Below, piece by piece: positions 20,334-29,243 of a DNA stretch of 64,000 nucleotides (positions are counted from its first letter, which is position 1; each line of letters starts with the position of its first letter). A program made the position numbers and the translations under genes. The notes below the pieces were generated by a model, which was given only the letters and a program-made list of their open reading frames with translations, searched no databases and had not been told where the DNA came from. The stretch spans positions 744,001-808,000 of the forward strand of contig JADJTQ010000002.1 in NCBI GenBank assembly GCA_016711125.1, given 5' to 3'. Source of the DNA: Saprospiraceae bacterium. Lineage in GTDB: Bacteria > Bacteroidota > Bacteroidia > Chitinophagales > Saprospiraceae.

Positions 20334-20463
20334 CTCTGAATTTTTGAATCAATTCGAAAATAGCATTTGTTTATCAGATTAGGTTTGATAAAGAAGTAAT
20401 CCCCTTAAAGCTGTCACCCTCTGCTACCGTCCTCCTCCTGAGCCTTGCAAGAGCAACCAAGTC

Positions 20464-20544
20464 GCGGGAATAGATCCCGCTCTACATTGGTCTCGAAACG
20501 ATCCTCAGCCTCTGGGTAATCGGCTTACCCTCCACTGCGTTTCG
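20464..20544. repeat. Structured intergenic element with nested inverted repeats
   Basis: Three perfect pairings occur close together: GCGGGA (20464-20469) with TCCCGC (20475-20480); CGAAACG (20494-20500) with CGTTTCG (20538-20544); and, inside the latter, GGGTAA (20514-20519) with TTACCC (20525-20530). No T tract follows on either strand, so it is not a simple terminator. It could be a dispersed palindromic repeat or a small structured RNA. Confidence 0.4.
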
Positions 20545-20568
20545 GGCTTTAGCAATCCGACTAGATTT

Positions 20569-21944
20569 TCACAAGTTTCCACTTTCCTGGCGAAAGAAAT
20601 AGATACACATCAGTGCCAGGATTGATTCGCTAATGGCCACCGCCCAAAATACACCGTTAGGTCCAATCTCCAAGGTGATGCCCATGAGATATGCCAAAGG
20701 TATTTGTATCAGCCAAAAACAAATGAAGTTGAGCCAGGTGGGAGTCCGGGTATCTCCTGCACCATTAAACGCCTGACTGATCACCATGCCATAGGCAAAG
20801 AAGACATAACCTAAGCAGATGATTTTGAGGCTGGCGACTCCATATTTAACCACTTCCGGATCGGCATGAAAGAATTGCACCATGGGCTCGGCAAAAACAA
20901 AATAAATCACCGACACACACAGCAGGAATAACATCGTGAAAAAAGCTGAACGCCAGACTGATGTCTCGGCTCTAGCGGGTTGTTCGGCCCCCAAATTTTG
21001 ACCGACCAGAGTAGCGGCGGCATTGGCCATACCCCAGGCAGGTAAAATAGCAAAGATGAGCATGCGAATCGAAATGGTATAACCCGCAACAGCCATTTCA
21101 CCAAATTCAGCCATGATCCGCATCAGAAAAATCCAACTTGCCGAAGCAATTATGTACTGACCCATACCCCCAAGCGATACATCTAACAATCGCAGAACGA
21201 TGCCCCAGACAACCTTTAAATGCCGGCGTAAAATTTTGACAACAACCCGACCTCTCAGTAAAATATAAAGTTGAAAAGCGACACCGACACCCCGACCTAT
21301 ATTTGTCGCAATAGCAGCTCCGGCGATCCCCATTTCTGGAAATGGGCCCCAACCAAAAATCAAGCAGGGATCGAGGATAATGTTTAGAATATTGGCAATC
21401 CAAAGTGCTCGCATCGCAATCGCTGCATCTCCGGCTCCACGAAATACCGCATTAAGCAGAAAGAGCAACATGATCACAAAATTGCCCCCAAAATAATTCT
21501 GGTATACCAAATACCCTCATCAATCAGGGACTGGCTTCCTCCCATTAAAGAGAGGATATCACGTGCAAAAATAATCCCTAAAATGCTGATGAACAGTGAC
21601 AAGGCCATGGCAATATAGATTGATTGCACTGCCGCGATGGCGGCTTGATCAGGGTCTCCCTCACCAATGCGACGAGACACCATGGCGGTAGTAGCCATAC
21701 TCAGGCCGATGGCGATGGAGTAAACCAGCGTGATAACGGACTCGGTGAGACCTACGGTTGCTACTGCATTGATGCTGATTTTTGACACAAAGAAGACATC
21801 AACTACTGCGAAGAAAGCCTCCATTACCATCTCCAGAATCATCGGGATCGAAAGAAGGATGATCGCCTTGTTGATGTTGCCGGTCGTGTAGCTTCGTTCG
21901 TCGCCCCGGACAGCCTCCCAAATAAGTTTAAGTATTTTTTTCAT
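20569..21944 (-). CDS. MATE-family multidrug/cation efflux transporter, one frameshift
   Basis: The ATG at 21944 opens the usual MATE N-terminus (NKAIILLSIPMILEMVMEAFFAVVDVFFVSK). The frame breaks at a C run on the plus strand (21485-21489). Restoring one G on the coding strand gives YTRIILGGNFVIMLLF and a single product of about 458 residues with 12 predicted helices, normal for the family. MATE proteins export drugs or metabolites in exchange for Na+ or H+. The second half keeps typical family sequence (FRGAGDA, NGAGDTRTPTW). It is divergent from the ROK kinase gene. I consider the gene functional and the frame break probably technical. Confidence 0.85.
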
Positions 21945-22116
21945 GCGATGATCAAAAAGGAACGATTAAAAGAGGAGAATAGCATGACACGCTATCCAGA
22001 ATTGGCTAGTAGGTCAACGCGAAATTCAAGAAAAGAAAGTTAAATTCGCATGAATTTGAATTTAAAAGCATCGCTAAGGTGGCAATTTTCTCTGGATTTT
22101 TTAACTATTTCAAAAT

Positions 22117-23031
22117 ATGGTGACTCCGGCAAATCCGGTTTGGGGCATTGACCTTGGAGGCACTAAAGTTGAAGGAGTAATCTTAAAAGATGCTAATTCA
22201 GTGGAGGTTATTGAGCGACTGCGAGTGCCTACCGAAAGCGAGAAAGGTTACAAACATATCGTGAGCCAAATAGGTCTTTGCGTTGAATTATTGAAGGACA
22301 GAACAGGCTTGAATCCTGCAAAGCTGGGAATCGGTACCCCAGGTGTTCTGGATCCGATACTGCACACGATGAAGAATTGCAATACGACGGTCCTTAATGG
22401 TCAACCTCTTCAAGCTGATCTCGAAGAGTTGTTTGGTCTGGAAATCAATATGGCCAATGATGCAAATTGTTTTGCCTATGCCGAAGCCAAGTTGGGAGCA
22501 GTCAAAGAACACTTTGAAAACCCGGAAGTGGTGTTTGGAGTGATTATGGGCACAGGAGTGGGAGGAGGTGTGGTCGTAAATGGTAAATTGCTGACCGGCA
22601 GGCAGGGTATTGGCGGAGAATGGGGCCATACCTATTTGGATGATTCTGCGGGCCCATGTTATTGTGGAAATACAGGATGTGTTGAAAATCTAATATCGGG
22701 CACAGCCCTGGAGAAATACTACAACAGCAGGTCTGATGAAAAGCGCAAATTAAAGGAAATTGTGGCCAGGCATCAGCAAGGCATTGATACAGTGGCTACC
22801 GAAACGATCAAGCGATTGATTTACTTCTTTGGTAAAGGACTGGCTAACGTCATCGATATTATCGATCCTACGGTGATTGTACTTGGTGGAGGAGTGGGAA
22901 ATATCGATCTACTTTACACCGAAGGAGTCGAAATGGTAAAGAAATTTGTATTTAATAATCGATTGGACACAGTCTTTCTTCGGCCTAAATTGGGCGATAG
23001 CGCCGGAGTATTTGGAGCCGCTTTACTATGA
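22117..23031 (+). CDS. ROK-family sugar kinase with zinc motif
   Basis: A 304-residue cytoplasmic ATP-dependent sugar kinase (glucokinase, N-acetylglucosamine or N-acetylmannosamine kinase type). Visible motifs are the N-terminal phosphate loop GIDLGGTKVEG, the catalytic Asp in NDANCFAYAEA, the second ATP loop GTGVGGGVVV, and the zinc-binding ROK signature with EWGH and CYCGNTGCVEN. Its stop overlaps the start of the ABC ATPase gene (ATGA at 23028-23031), so the two are translationally coupled even though their roles differ. The substrate cannot be fixed from sequence. Confidence 0.9.
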   Translation: MVTPANPVWGIDLGGTKVEGVILKDANSVEVIERLRVPTESEKGYKHIVSQIGLCVELLKDRTGLNPAKLGIGTPGVLDPILHTMKNCNTTVLNGQPLQADLEELFGLEINMANDANCFAYAEAKLGAVKEHFENPEVVFGVIMGTGVGGGVVVNGKLLTGRQGIGGEWGHTYLDDSAGPCYCGNTGCVENLISGTALEKYYNSRSDEKRKLKEIVARHQQGIDTVATETIKRLIYFFGKGLANVIDIIDPTVIVLGGGVGNIDLLYTEGVEMVKKFVFNNRLDTVFLRPKLGDSAGVFGAALL

Positions 23032-23681
23032 TTGAACGGATGCTGGAAGCTAAAAATATAACATACTCCTATACCAAAAGAGATACCCTGATTTTTCCGG
23101 ATATCATTTGTAATAGAGGTGATCAGTGGTTGCTATTAGGACAATCCGGCAGCGGCAAAACCACTCTTCTACACCTCTTAGCAGGCCTTCGGAGGGCTCA
23201 GTCCGGTCACATCATGATTGATGGAAGGGACATCACCAAAATGGTTGATTCAAGTCTCGACAAATTCAGAGGTCAAAACATCGGCATTATTTTTCAGCAA
23301 TCGCATTTTGTGAAAGCGATCACGGTCAGGGAGAACCTTCAACTTTGTCAACAATTGGCTGGTTTAAAGAAAGATGATCAACGTATCGACCAAATTCTTG
23401 AACGACTGGGAATTGCCCATAAAGCCGATTCGAAGCCGCATCGATTGAGTGTCGGAGAACAACAAAGAGCCTCAATTGCCCGGGCAATCATCAACAACCC
23501 AAAATTGATACTGGCCGATGAACCAACTTCAGCCCTTGATGACAAGCACTGTGATGAGGTGATTAGCTTGCTTAAAGAACAGGCTGCCCAAGACAACATC
23601 ACTCTTTTGATCGTAACCCACGACAACCGGCTAAAGAGTGTTTTTGACAAATCAGTAGACCTGCAAAAACAGCTGATATGA
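23028..23681 (+). CDS. ABC transporter ATP-binding protein (LolD/MacB-type)
   Basis: A 217-residue ATPase. The Walker A is GQSGSGKT (38-45), the Q-loop is IIFQQ, the signature LSVGEQQR, the Walker B LILADEPTSALD and the H-loop THD. Short stand-alone ATPases of this type drive FtsX-like permeases that work mechanically on periplasmic substrates. It overlaps both neighbours by ATGA (ROK kinase at 23028, permease at 23678), so ATPase and permease form one transporter. Confidence 0.92.
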   Translation: MIERMLEAKNITYSYTKRDTLIFPDIICNRGDQWLLLGQSGSGKTTLLHLLAGLRRAQSGHIMIDGRDITKMVDSSLDKFRGQNIGIIFQQSHFVKAITVRENLQLCQQLAGLKKDDQRIDQILERLGIAHKADSKPHRLSVGEQQRASIARAIINNPKLILADEPTSALDDKHCDEVISLLKEQAAQDNITLLIVTHDNRLKSVFDKSVDLQKQLI

Positions 23682-25006
23682 AGACCTTGACCCTCAGCTG
23701 GAAAAATTTGATCAATCGCCCATTAGGCATGATGCTCAGTGTGCTATTATTTGCGCTTGGTGTTGGCCTGATTTCTTTACTTCTCCTTCTCAATAACCAA
23801 TTGCAGGAAAAATTTGAAAAAAACCTGGCTGGAATAGATCTAGTGGTTGGGGCAAAAGGCAGTCCACTGCAGCTGATCCTCTGCAATATGTATCACATCG
23901 ATGCCCCAACCGGCAATATCGATATCAAGGAAGCTACTCCCTTCTTGCGGCCAGGACACCCCCTGATAGCGCAAGCAGTACCCCTTTCTCTCGGTGATAA
24001 TTATCGCAATTTTCGCATCGTTGGCACCAATGCAGACTTTCTGGGTCTCTATCAGGCCGAACTTGCCGAAGGAACCTTATTTGAAGAACATTTTGACGTG
24101 ACTGTCGGTGCAGATGTAGCCCGCGCTCTGACCCTCAAGTTGGGAGATACATTTTACAGCGCTCATGGTTTCGATCATTCGGCTGATTTGGAGCATGAGT
24201 CTGAAAAGCCTTTTAAAGTGGTGGGAATTCTGGACCCTACCGGTGCAGTCATTGATCAACTGATTTTAACCACATCGCCCACTATTTGGATGGTCCATGA
24301 ACATGGAGCGACTCCTCCTGCAGCCAATGAAGAAGAAGAGCATGATCATAAAGAGGAATCGGAAGATCATCACCAATTGGAAGAAGGCAATCCTGAATCC
24401 GAAGCTATCCATCGTCATGACCATCCGCTATATGATCAACCCCTGTTATCCTATCCTGACAAGCAGATCACCTCGATTCTATTGAAGTTTAAAAACCGCA
24501 ATTTTCAGACGCTCAATATGATGCGTAATATCAATGAAAATACCAGTCTGCAGGCAGCATCTCCTGCGATCGAAATCAACCGCCTTTTTAGCATGATGGG
24601 AGTAGGTCTCGATACACTGAAAATGCTGGCTTGGGTAATCGTATTCGTATCCGGACTGAGTATTTTTATTTCGTTACTCGGGTCGCTGAAAGACCGAAAA
24701 TACGAGCTGGCACTAATGCGAGTGATGGGAGCAAGTCGTACAAAACTTTTTACCTTAATTCTCTTTGAAGGATTACTGATTGCCGTGATCGGTTATTTTC
24801 TGGGACTTGCACTAAGCCATGCTTCCATCGAATTTCTGGCTACCAAAATGCAAGATGCCTATCGATATAGCATTAGCGGAACCATTTTTATGAAGGAGGA
24901 AATCTGGTTATTCGGAGGATGTCTTCTGGTCGGTATGATCTCTGCGGTGATACCTGCTCTACAGGCTTTCAGGACGGATATTTCGGAGACGTTGAGTGAG
25001 GGATAG
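23678..25006 (+). CDS. FtsX-like ABC permease with a histidine/acid-rich periplasmic stretch
   Basis: A 442-residue permease with one N-terminal helix (MLSVLLFALGVGLISLLLLL), a large periplasmic domain, and three C-terminal helices with the FtsX family signature (LKDRKYELALMRVMGAS). Residues about 205-253 form an acidic, histidine-rich insert (VHEHG, EEEEHDHKEE, EDHHQ, HRHDHP), typical of a metal-binding loop. Proteobacterial relatives of this permease and its ATPase sit with DUF2796 zinc-regulated and DUF3299 proteins, and a DUF3299-like gene follows here at 25157. A zinc- or metalloprotein-related role is therefore inferred, not shown. Its start overlaps the ATPase stop. Confidence 0.88.
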   Translation: MKTLTLSWKNLINRPLGMMLSVLLFALGVGLISLLLLLNNQLQEKFEKNLAGIDLVVGAKGSPLQLILCNMYHIDAPTGNIDIKEATPFLRPGHPLIAQAVPLSLGDNYRNFRIVGTNADFLGLYQAELAEGTLFEEHFDVTVGADVARALTLKLGDTFYSAHGFDHSADLEHESEKPFKVVGILDPTGAVIDQLILTTSPTIWMVHEHGATPPAANEEEEHDHKEESEDHHQLEEGNPESEAIHRHDHPLYDQPLLSYPDKQITSILLKFKNRNFQTLNMMRNINENTSLQAASPAIEINRLFSMMGVGLDTLKMLAWVIVFVSGLSIFISLLGSLKDRKYELALMRVMGASRTKLFTLILFEGLLIAVIGYFLGLALSHASIEFLATKMQDAYRYSISGTIFMKEEIWLFGGCLLVGMISAVIPALQAFRTDISETLSEG

Positions 25007-25067
25007 GAGCTCAGGTTCGATGATATTCAGGCTTACATTTATCAAATCCTGATACCCCAAACTTTTC

Positions 25068-25075
25068 TAACTTTG
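25068..25075 (+). promoter_or_regulatory. Candidate Bacteroidota -7 box upstream of the DUF3299-like gene
   Basis: TAACTTTG fits the TAnnTTTG consensus and lies about 80 bases before the start at 25157. No clear TTG is seen at the -33 position, so the call is weak. Confidence 0.3.
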
Positions 25076-25156
25076 TGCCTGCTTAACAAACAGCCTTGAA
25101 ACCAGCAGGACTTTATTGTTGTTAAGCACTTAGTAATCATAATAATTTAGAGAACT

Positions 25157-25609
25157 ATGCAGCTCAAATATAGAATATTGACCCTTTTTCTGGTCGGCAT
25201 GATGGTACAGGCAAATGCACAAGAAAGTACCTGGAAAACATTGGCTAAGATTACCTATATCAAGCAGTATGATGAATTGATGGGATTTAAAGTGGATGTG
25301 CCGGTGTTTAGCGAAGACATCAAAGCCATGGAGGGTAAGGAGGTCGAAGTAAGAGGTTACATTATTCCGGTGGAAGGTTACAAAAGTCATAAGGAGTTTA
25401 TTTTTTCTGCATTCCCATACACTATGTGTTTTTTTTGTGGAGGTGCCGGGCCTGAAACCGTGATGGATGTTTATGCTAAAAACCCGGTAGAATATAGTGC
25501 TGAACAAGTTGTGTTACGCGGCAAACTAGAGCTGAATGCTACCGATATCAACCGTCTGATGTATTCAATCCATGATGCTGAGGTAATCGAAGCCAAGGGT
25601 ACCGATTAG
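25157..25609 (+). CDS. DUF3299-like small secreted protein
   Basis: A 150-residue protein with a signal peptide (MVQANAQ at its end). The mature part is a small OB-like beta fold: GKEVEVRGYIIPVEGY, then FPYTMCFFCGGAGPETVMDVY with two cysteines in CFFC, then VVLRGKLELNA. This layout matches DUF3299, whose members carry a short Cys pair and are often encoded beside FtsX-type ABC transporters and zinc-responsive proteins. It follows such a transporter after 150 bases. The CFFC pair could bind a metal or be redox active; this is inference. Confidence 0.7.
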   Translation: MQLKYRILTLFLVGMMVQANAQESTWKTLAKITYIKQYDELMGFKVDVPVFSEDIKAMEGKEVEVRGYIIPVEGYKSHKEFIFSAFPYTMCFFCGGAGPETVMDVYAKNPVEYSAEQVVLRGKLELNATDINRLMYSIHDAEVIEAKGTD

Positions 25610-25640
25610 CATCTCCGAAAAGCTGATAGCGAAAAAGAAT

Positions 25641-27504
25641 ATGTTTCCAACATACGATGTCATTGTAGTGGGAGCCGGTCATGCCGGTTGTGAGGCAGCA
25701 GTCGCTGCTGCAAACATGGGCTCGCAAGTATTGCTGGTAACCATGAATATGCAGACGATTGCGCAGATGTCATGCAATCCAGCGATGGGCGGTGTGGCCA
25801 AGGGGCAAATCGTGAGAGAGATCGATGCACTGGGGGGCTATTCTGGCATTGTGACCGATCATACGATGCTTCAGTTTCGTATGCTTAATCTTTCCAAAGG
25901 ACCGGCAATGTGGAGCCCAAGGGCACAAAGTGACCGGATGCTCTTTGCCCAAAAGTGGAGGTCGATGCTCGAAGCACATCCGAAGATTGACTTCTGGCAG
26001 GAAATGGTGAGTGGTCTAGTGGTGAACGATGGAAGAGTGACTGGCGTACGAACTGGGATAGGTTTAGAGATTCCCGGGCGATCAGTCGTGCTCACCAATG
26101 GTACTTTTTTAAATGGAATCATTCATATCGGCGAGAAACATTTTGGTGGAGGTAGAGCGGGAGAGAGCAGCAACCGGCATTACCGAGCAGCTGGTGTCAT
26201 TGGGCTTTGAATCCGGAAGGATGAAGACCGGTACTCCTCCGAGGGTTGATGGCCGAAGTTTGCACTGGGACCGTATGGAGATACAACCTGGTGATGAAAA
26301 TCCGTCCCGGTTTTCGTACACCGAGACCCCAGCCCTTAAAAAACAATTGCCTTGTCACATTACCTATACCAATGACAAAGTGCACCAAATGTTACGCACG
26401 GGTTTTGATCAGTCACCGATGTTTAATGGAAGGATCCAGGGTAGAGGCCCTCGCTATTGCCCCTCGATTGAAGATAAAATAGATCGATTTGCAGACAAAG
26501 AGCGACATCAGTTATTTGTTGAACCCGAGGGTTGGGATACTTGCGAGATTTACGTCAATGGGTTTTCTTCATCCCTGCCCGAAGATGTACAGTACAAGGC
26601 GCTCAAGCTGATACAAGGTTTTGAAGATGTCAAAATGTTCAGACCCGGGTACGCAATTGAATACGATTACTTTCCGCCTACACAGCTAACGACCAGCCTT
26701 GAAACCAAGCTTATTAGAAACCTGTTTTTTGCCGGTCAGATCAACGGCACCACCGGTTATGAAGAGGCAGCAAGTCAAGGCTTGGTGGCCGGGATCAATG
26801 CCCACCTGGCTGTTAAAGAAAAAGATCCATTTATTTTAAAGCGCTCAGAAGCTTATATCGGGGTTTTGGTCGATGACACGGTCAATAAAGGCACCGAAGA
26901 GCCCTACCGGATGTTTACTTCCCGCGCTGAATACCGGATTTTACTTCGGCAAGACAATGCCGATCTACGATTGACTCCCAAGGTTTCTAATTTGGGTATG
27001 GCTAACATGGATCTGAGGATGGATCGCGTGGCTAAAAAGGAAGAGCAATCAAGAGAGATTATCCACTTTTTTGAAAATCATAGTGTGTCGCCCGAAGAAG
27101 TCAATGGTTTTTTAAACTCGATCGATTCAGCTGAAATTAAGCAAAAACTCAAATTGCACGGTATTTTGCTGCGACCGCATATATCTATCGAGATACTTAA
27201 GAAAATCCTTCCTGGGGTAGCAGAGGTGATGGGCAGATATGATCAGGAGATCCAGCTACTGGCTGAGATCACCATGAAATATTCGGGTTACATTGAAAAA
27301 GAGCAGGAGATGGTCGATAAATTAAGCCGTTTGGAGGCAGTCAGGCTGCACGATACCTTTGATTACCATGCCCTTCCATCGCTTTCGGCAGAAGCCAGGG
27401 AAAAACTTACAAAAATCAAGCCCCGCACGATTGGTCAGGCCAGTCGCATCAGCGGTGTATCACCCTCCGATGTCTCAGTCTTACTGATTCATGTTGGTAG
27501 GTAG
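25641..27504 (+). CDS. mnmG: tRNA uridine-5-carboxymethylaminomethyl modification enzyme MnmG (GidA), one frameshift
   Basis: The FAD-dependent partner of MnmE that modifies U34 of certain tRNAs. The N-terminal dinucleotide-binding motif VVGAGHAGCEAA, the MSCNPAMGGVAKGQIVRE segment and LTNGTFLNG are present. The frame breaks at 26161-26170, right after GGGRAGES. The downstream frame continues TGITEQLVSLGFESGRMKTGTPPR and runs to the C-terminal helical domain ending VLLIHVGR. The repaired length is about 620 residues, normal for MnmG. Two missing bases or one extra base would explain the break. The gene is conserved and important for translation fidelity, so I treat it as intact in the cell and the break as probably technical. 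Confidence 0.93.
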
Positions 27505-27515
27505 ATTTACCGGCG

Positions 27516-27591
27516 CCAATTCCCTAAGAGTCTGATTTTCCGTTTTACCGTGCCAATTCCCTTAGCGATGATTTTGCCGTCCCAATTCCCT
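27516..27591. repeat. Three irregular copies of a CCAATTCCCT repeat
   Basis: The decamer core CCAATTCCCT starts at 27516 and 27553, and a third copy (CCAATTCCCT) starts at 27582. Flanks share a CCG or GCC before the core and GATTTT after it. The spacing is 37 and 29 bases, so this is a degenerate repeat between the converging ends of mnmG and trmB, not a CRISPR array. Confidence 0.55.
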
Positions 27592-27623
27592 TGGAGCGGT
27601 AAATCATCAAGTAATTGTCATAG

Positions 27624-28316
27624 CTATCCCATCTGAATCTGTAGATATTTGATCTGTTTACCTGCTTCCAGGTGCATCCGTTCATACTTGGTTTTGATAT
27701 CCAATGCGGGTTGGACAAGTGGTTGCGAATAAATATCATCATCATGATATAAAATCTTGCAGAACGGCGCTGTTTCAAGGGTCTCCAAGGTGAAATCATA
27801 GAGTTCTGGACTATCCGTTTTTAGATGCAGAATACCACCTTCGACAAGTAAATTCCGGTATTTATTCAAGAATGATAAAGCCGTGAGCCTTCGGTTACTC
27901 TTGCTTTTTCTAAGAAATGGATCAGGAAAGGTAATCCAGATTTCTTGGATTTCTCCACGCTCAAAAAATTGTTCGATTTGTTCGATCCGGGTGCGTAAAA
28001 AGGCGACATTGGCTAGCTCATCAGCTAGAGCTTGCTTTGCACCCTTCCAAATACGATTTCCTTTAACGTCGACACCGATATAATTCCACTCGGGGTTTTG
28101 TCGCGCAAGACCGAGAGTGTATTCGCCGCCTCCACAAGCCAATTCCAGCCCGATAGGATTGTCGTTTTGAAAATGTTCTTTTGCCCATTTGCCCTTACGT
28201 TGTACCAGGTTCCCGCCTGTATAGTGCAGTGCAGGGTGGTCAAAAGAGTAGTTTTGGTAGACATTTATTAATGTCAGTAATTCGGCAAACTTCTCTAATT
28301 TGTTGCGACGACTCAT
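27624..28316 (-). CDS. trmB: tRNA (guanine-N7-)-methyltransferase TrmB
   Basis: Methylates G46 of tRNA at N7 using S-adenosylmethionine. The 230-residue product has the SAM-binding loop ELACGGGEYT, the acidic second strand YIGVDVKGNRIWKGAK, the catalytic region WITFPDPFLRK and the C-terminal TKYER tRNA/guanine motif. All are standard for bacterial TrmB. The ATG at 28316 faces the outer-membrane protein gene across a 69-base divergent gap. It is convergent with mnmG. Confidence 0.94.
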   Translation of the reverse strand: MSRRNKLEKFAELLTLINVYQNYSFDHPALHYTGGNLVQRKGKWAKEHFQNDNPIGLELACGGGEYTLGLARQNPEWNYIGVDVKGNRIWKGAKQALADELANVAFLRTRIEQIEQFFERGEIQEIWITFPDPFLRKSKSNRRLTALSFLNKYRNLLVEGGILHLKTDSPELYDFTLETLETAPFCKILYHDDDIYSQPLVQPALDIKTKYERMHLEAGKQIKYLQIQMG

Positions 28317-28338
28317 TGAATTGCTATTTTCGCGGTCA

Positions 28339-28346
28339 CAAAACTA
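28339..28346 (-). promoter_or_regulatory. Candidate -7 box for trmB
   Basis: On the minus strand this reads TAGTTTTG (TAnnTTTG type), about 23 bases before the trmB ATG, inside the short divergent gap. Confidence 0.35.
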
Positions 28347-28385
28347 GTAATCTATCGTTTTGATAAAGTCTAAAATGAATGCTTC

Positions 28386-29243
28386 ATGAACAAATTGCTT
28401 AAAGCCTTTGCCTTTTTCATTTTATTAATGGCCGCCAGTACTTCTCCAATGTTGGCCCAAAGCCAGGTGTCTTATGGTTTTAAGGCCGGGCTTAATTACA
28501 ATACTTTTACAGGGCCTCTGGACGAAGGTGAAGCATTTGATCGCACAACGGGCTTTCATATTGGGATCATCTTTAAGTATATGTTGACTGATATTTTTGG
28601 GCTGAAGGGTGAATTTGTCTATTCTCAAAGAGGAGGCGAGTATTTGTACAATGGATCTTCTTTTTTTCTGATTCAGAAAGACCCAAACCCCATTCTCCTT
28701 TCTGGCACTCGTGACATGACGCTTAATGTATCAAACAATTACCTTGATTTTCCATTGTTAGCTTACGGCAAATTCGGCCGGTTTGAACTCAATGCGGGTA
28801 TTAATATTTCACTTCTGGGTGGATCTGTCGGAGCCGGGCAACTTAAGTTTAGCGGAATTCAACCGCCTGTCAATGAATTTAGCATCGATCTGGACCACCG
28901 CTATTTTGGCGATGAGGCCAAGGGGGCAAGTAACTTCGGAACTCAGGAGATCAGGGTATCTAATGAAAAAGTAAATATACCCTCTCAAATAGGGGGTTAC
29001 TACGAGTATGCTAAAAAGGATGGTAATCTGTACCAGTTTTTGGAAGTTGGGTTTTTAGTGGGCGTATCTTTTTATCTTAATGATGGCTTGTTTTTAGGAT
29101 TAAGGGGCAATTATGGATTGGTGGATGTGACTCGTTCGAGTATGGACCGAAGTTATACCACGTTTACCGACGGGCAACCTACCCTTCGCAATGACAATGA
29201 CAAACAGGTGTCTTACCAATTATCCCTCGGATTTAGTTTCTAG
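28386..29243 (+). CDS. PorT-like outer-membrane beta-barrel protein
   Basis: A 285-residue protein with a signal peptide (MNKLLKAFAFFILLMAASTSPMLAQ). The mature part starts with VSYGFKAGLNYNTF, the typical first strand of the outer-membrane-protein beta-barrel (PorT) family, and ends in an aromatic strand (VSYQLSLGFSF). Barrels of this family sit in the outer membrane; some support type IX secretion, but nothing here proves that role. Its last 24 bases overlap the end of the convergent histidine kinase gene. Confidence 0.8.
   Translation: MNKLLKAFAFFILLMAASTSPMLAQSQVSYGFKAGLNYNTFTGPLDEGEAFDRTTGFHIGIIFKYMLTDIFGLKGEFVYSQRGGEYLYNGSSFFLIQKDPNPILLSGTRDMTLNVSNNYLDFPLLAYGKFGRFELNAGINISLLGGSVGAGQLKFSGIQPPVNEFSIDLDHRYFGDEAKGASNFGTQEIRVSNEKVNIPSQIGGYYEYAKKDGNLYQFLEVGFLVGVSFYLNDGLFLGLRGNYGLVDVTRSSMDRSYTTFTDGQPTLRNDNDKQVSYQLSLGFSF

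Noticed and set aside
20455..20550. Possible tRNA
   Set aside because: No T-loop consensus, no acceptor stem pairing at the correct distance, and no CCA.
25641..27504. mnmG as two separate genes
   Set aside because: The two pieces join exactly at a conserved motif and together have normal MnmG length; neither half could work alone.
27509..27605. Possible CRISPR array
   Set aside because: Only three imperfect 10-base cores with unequal spacing, and no cas genes.
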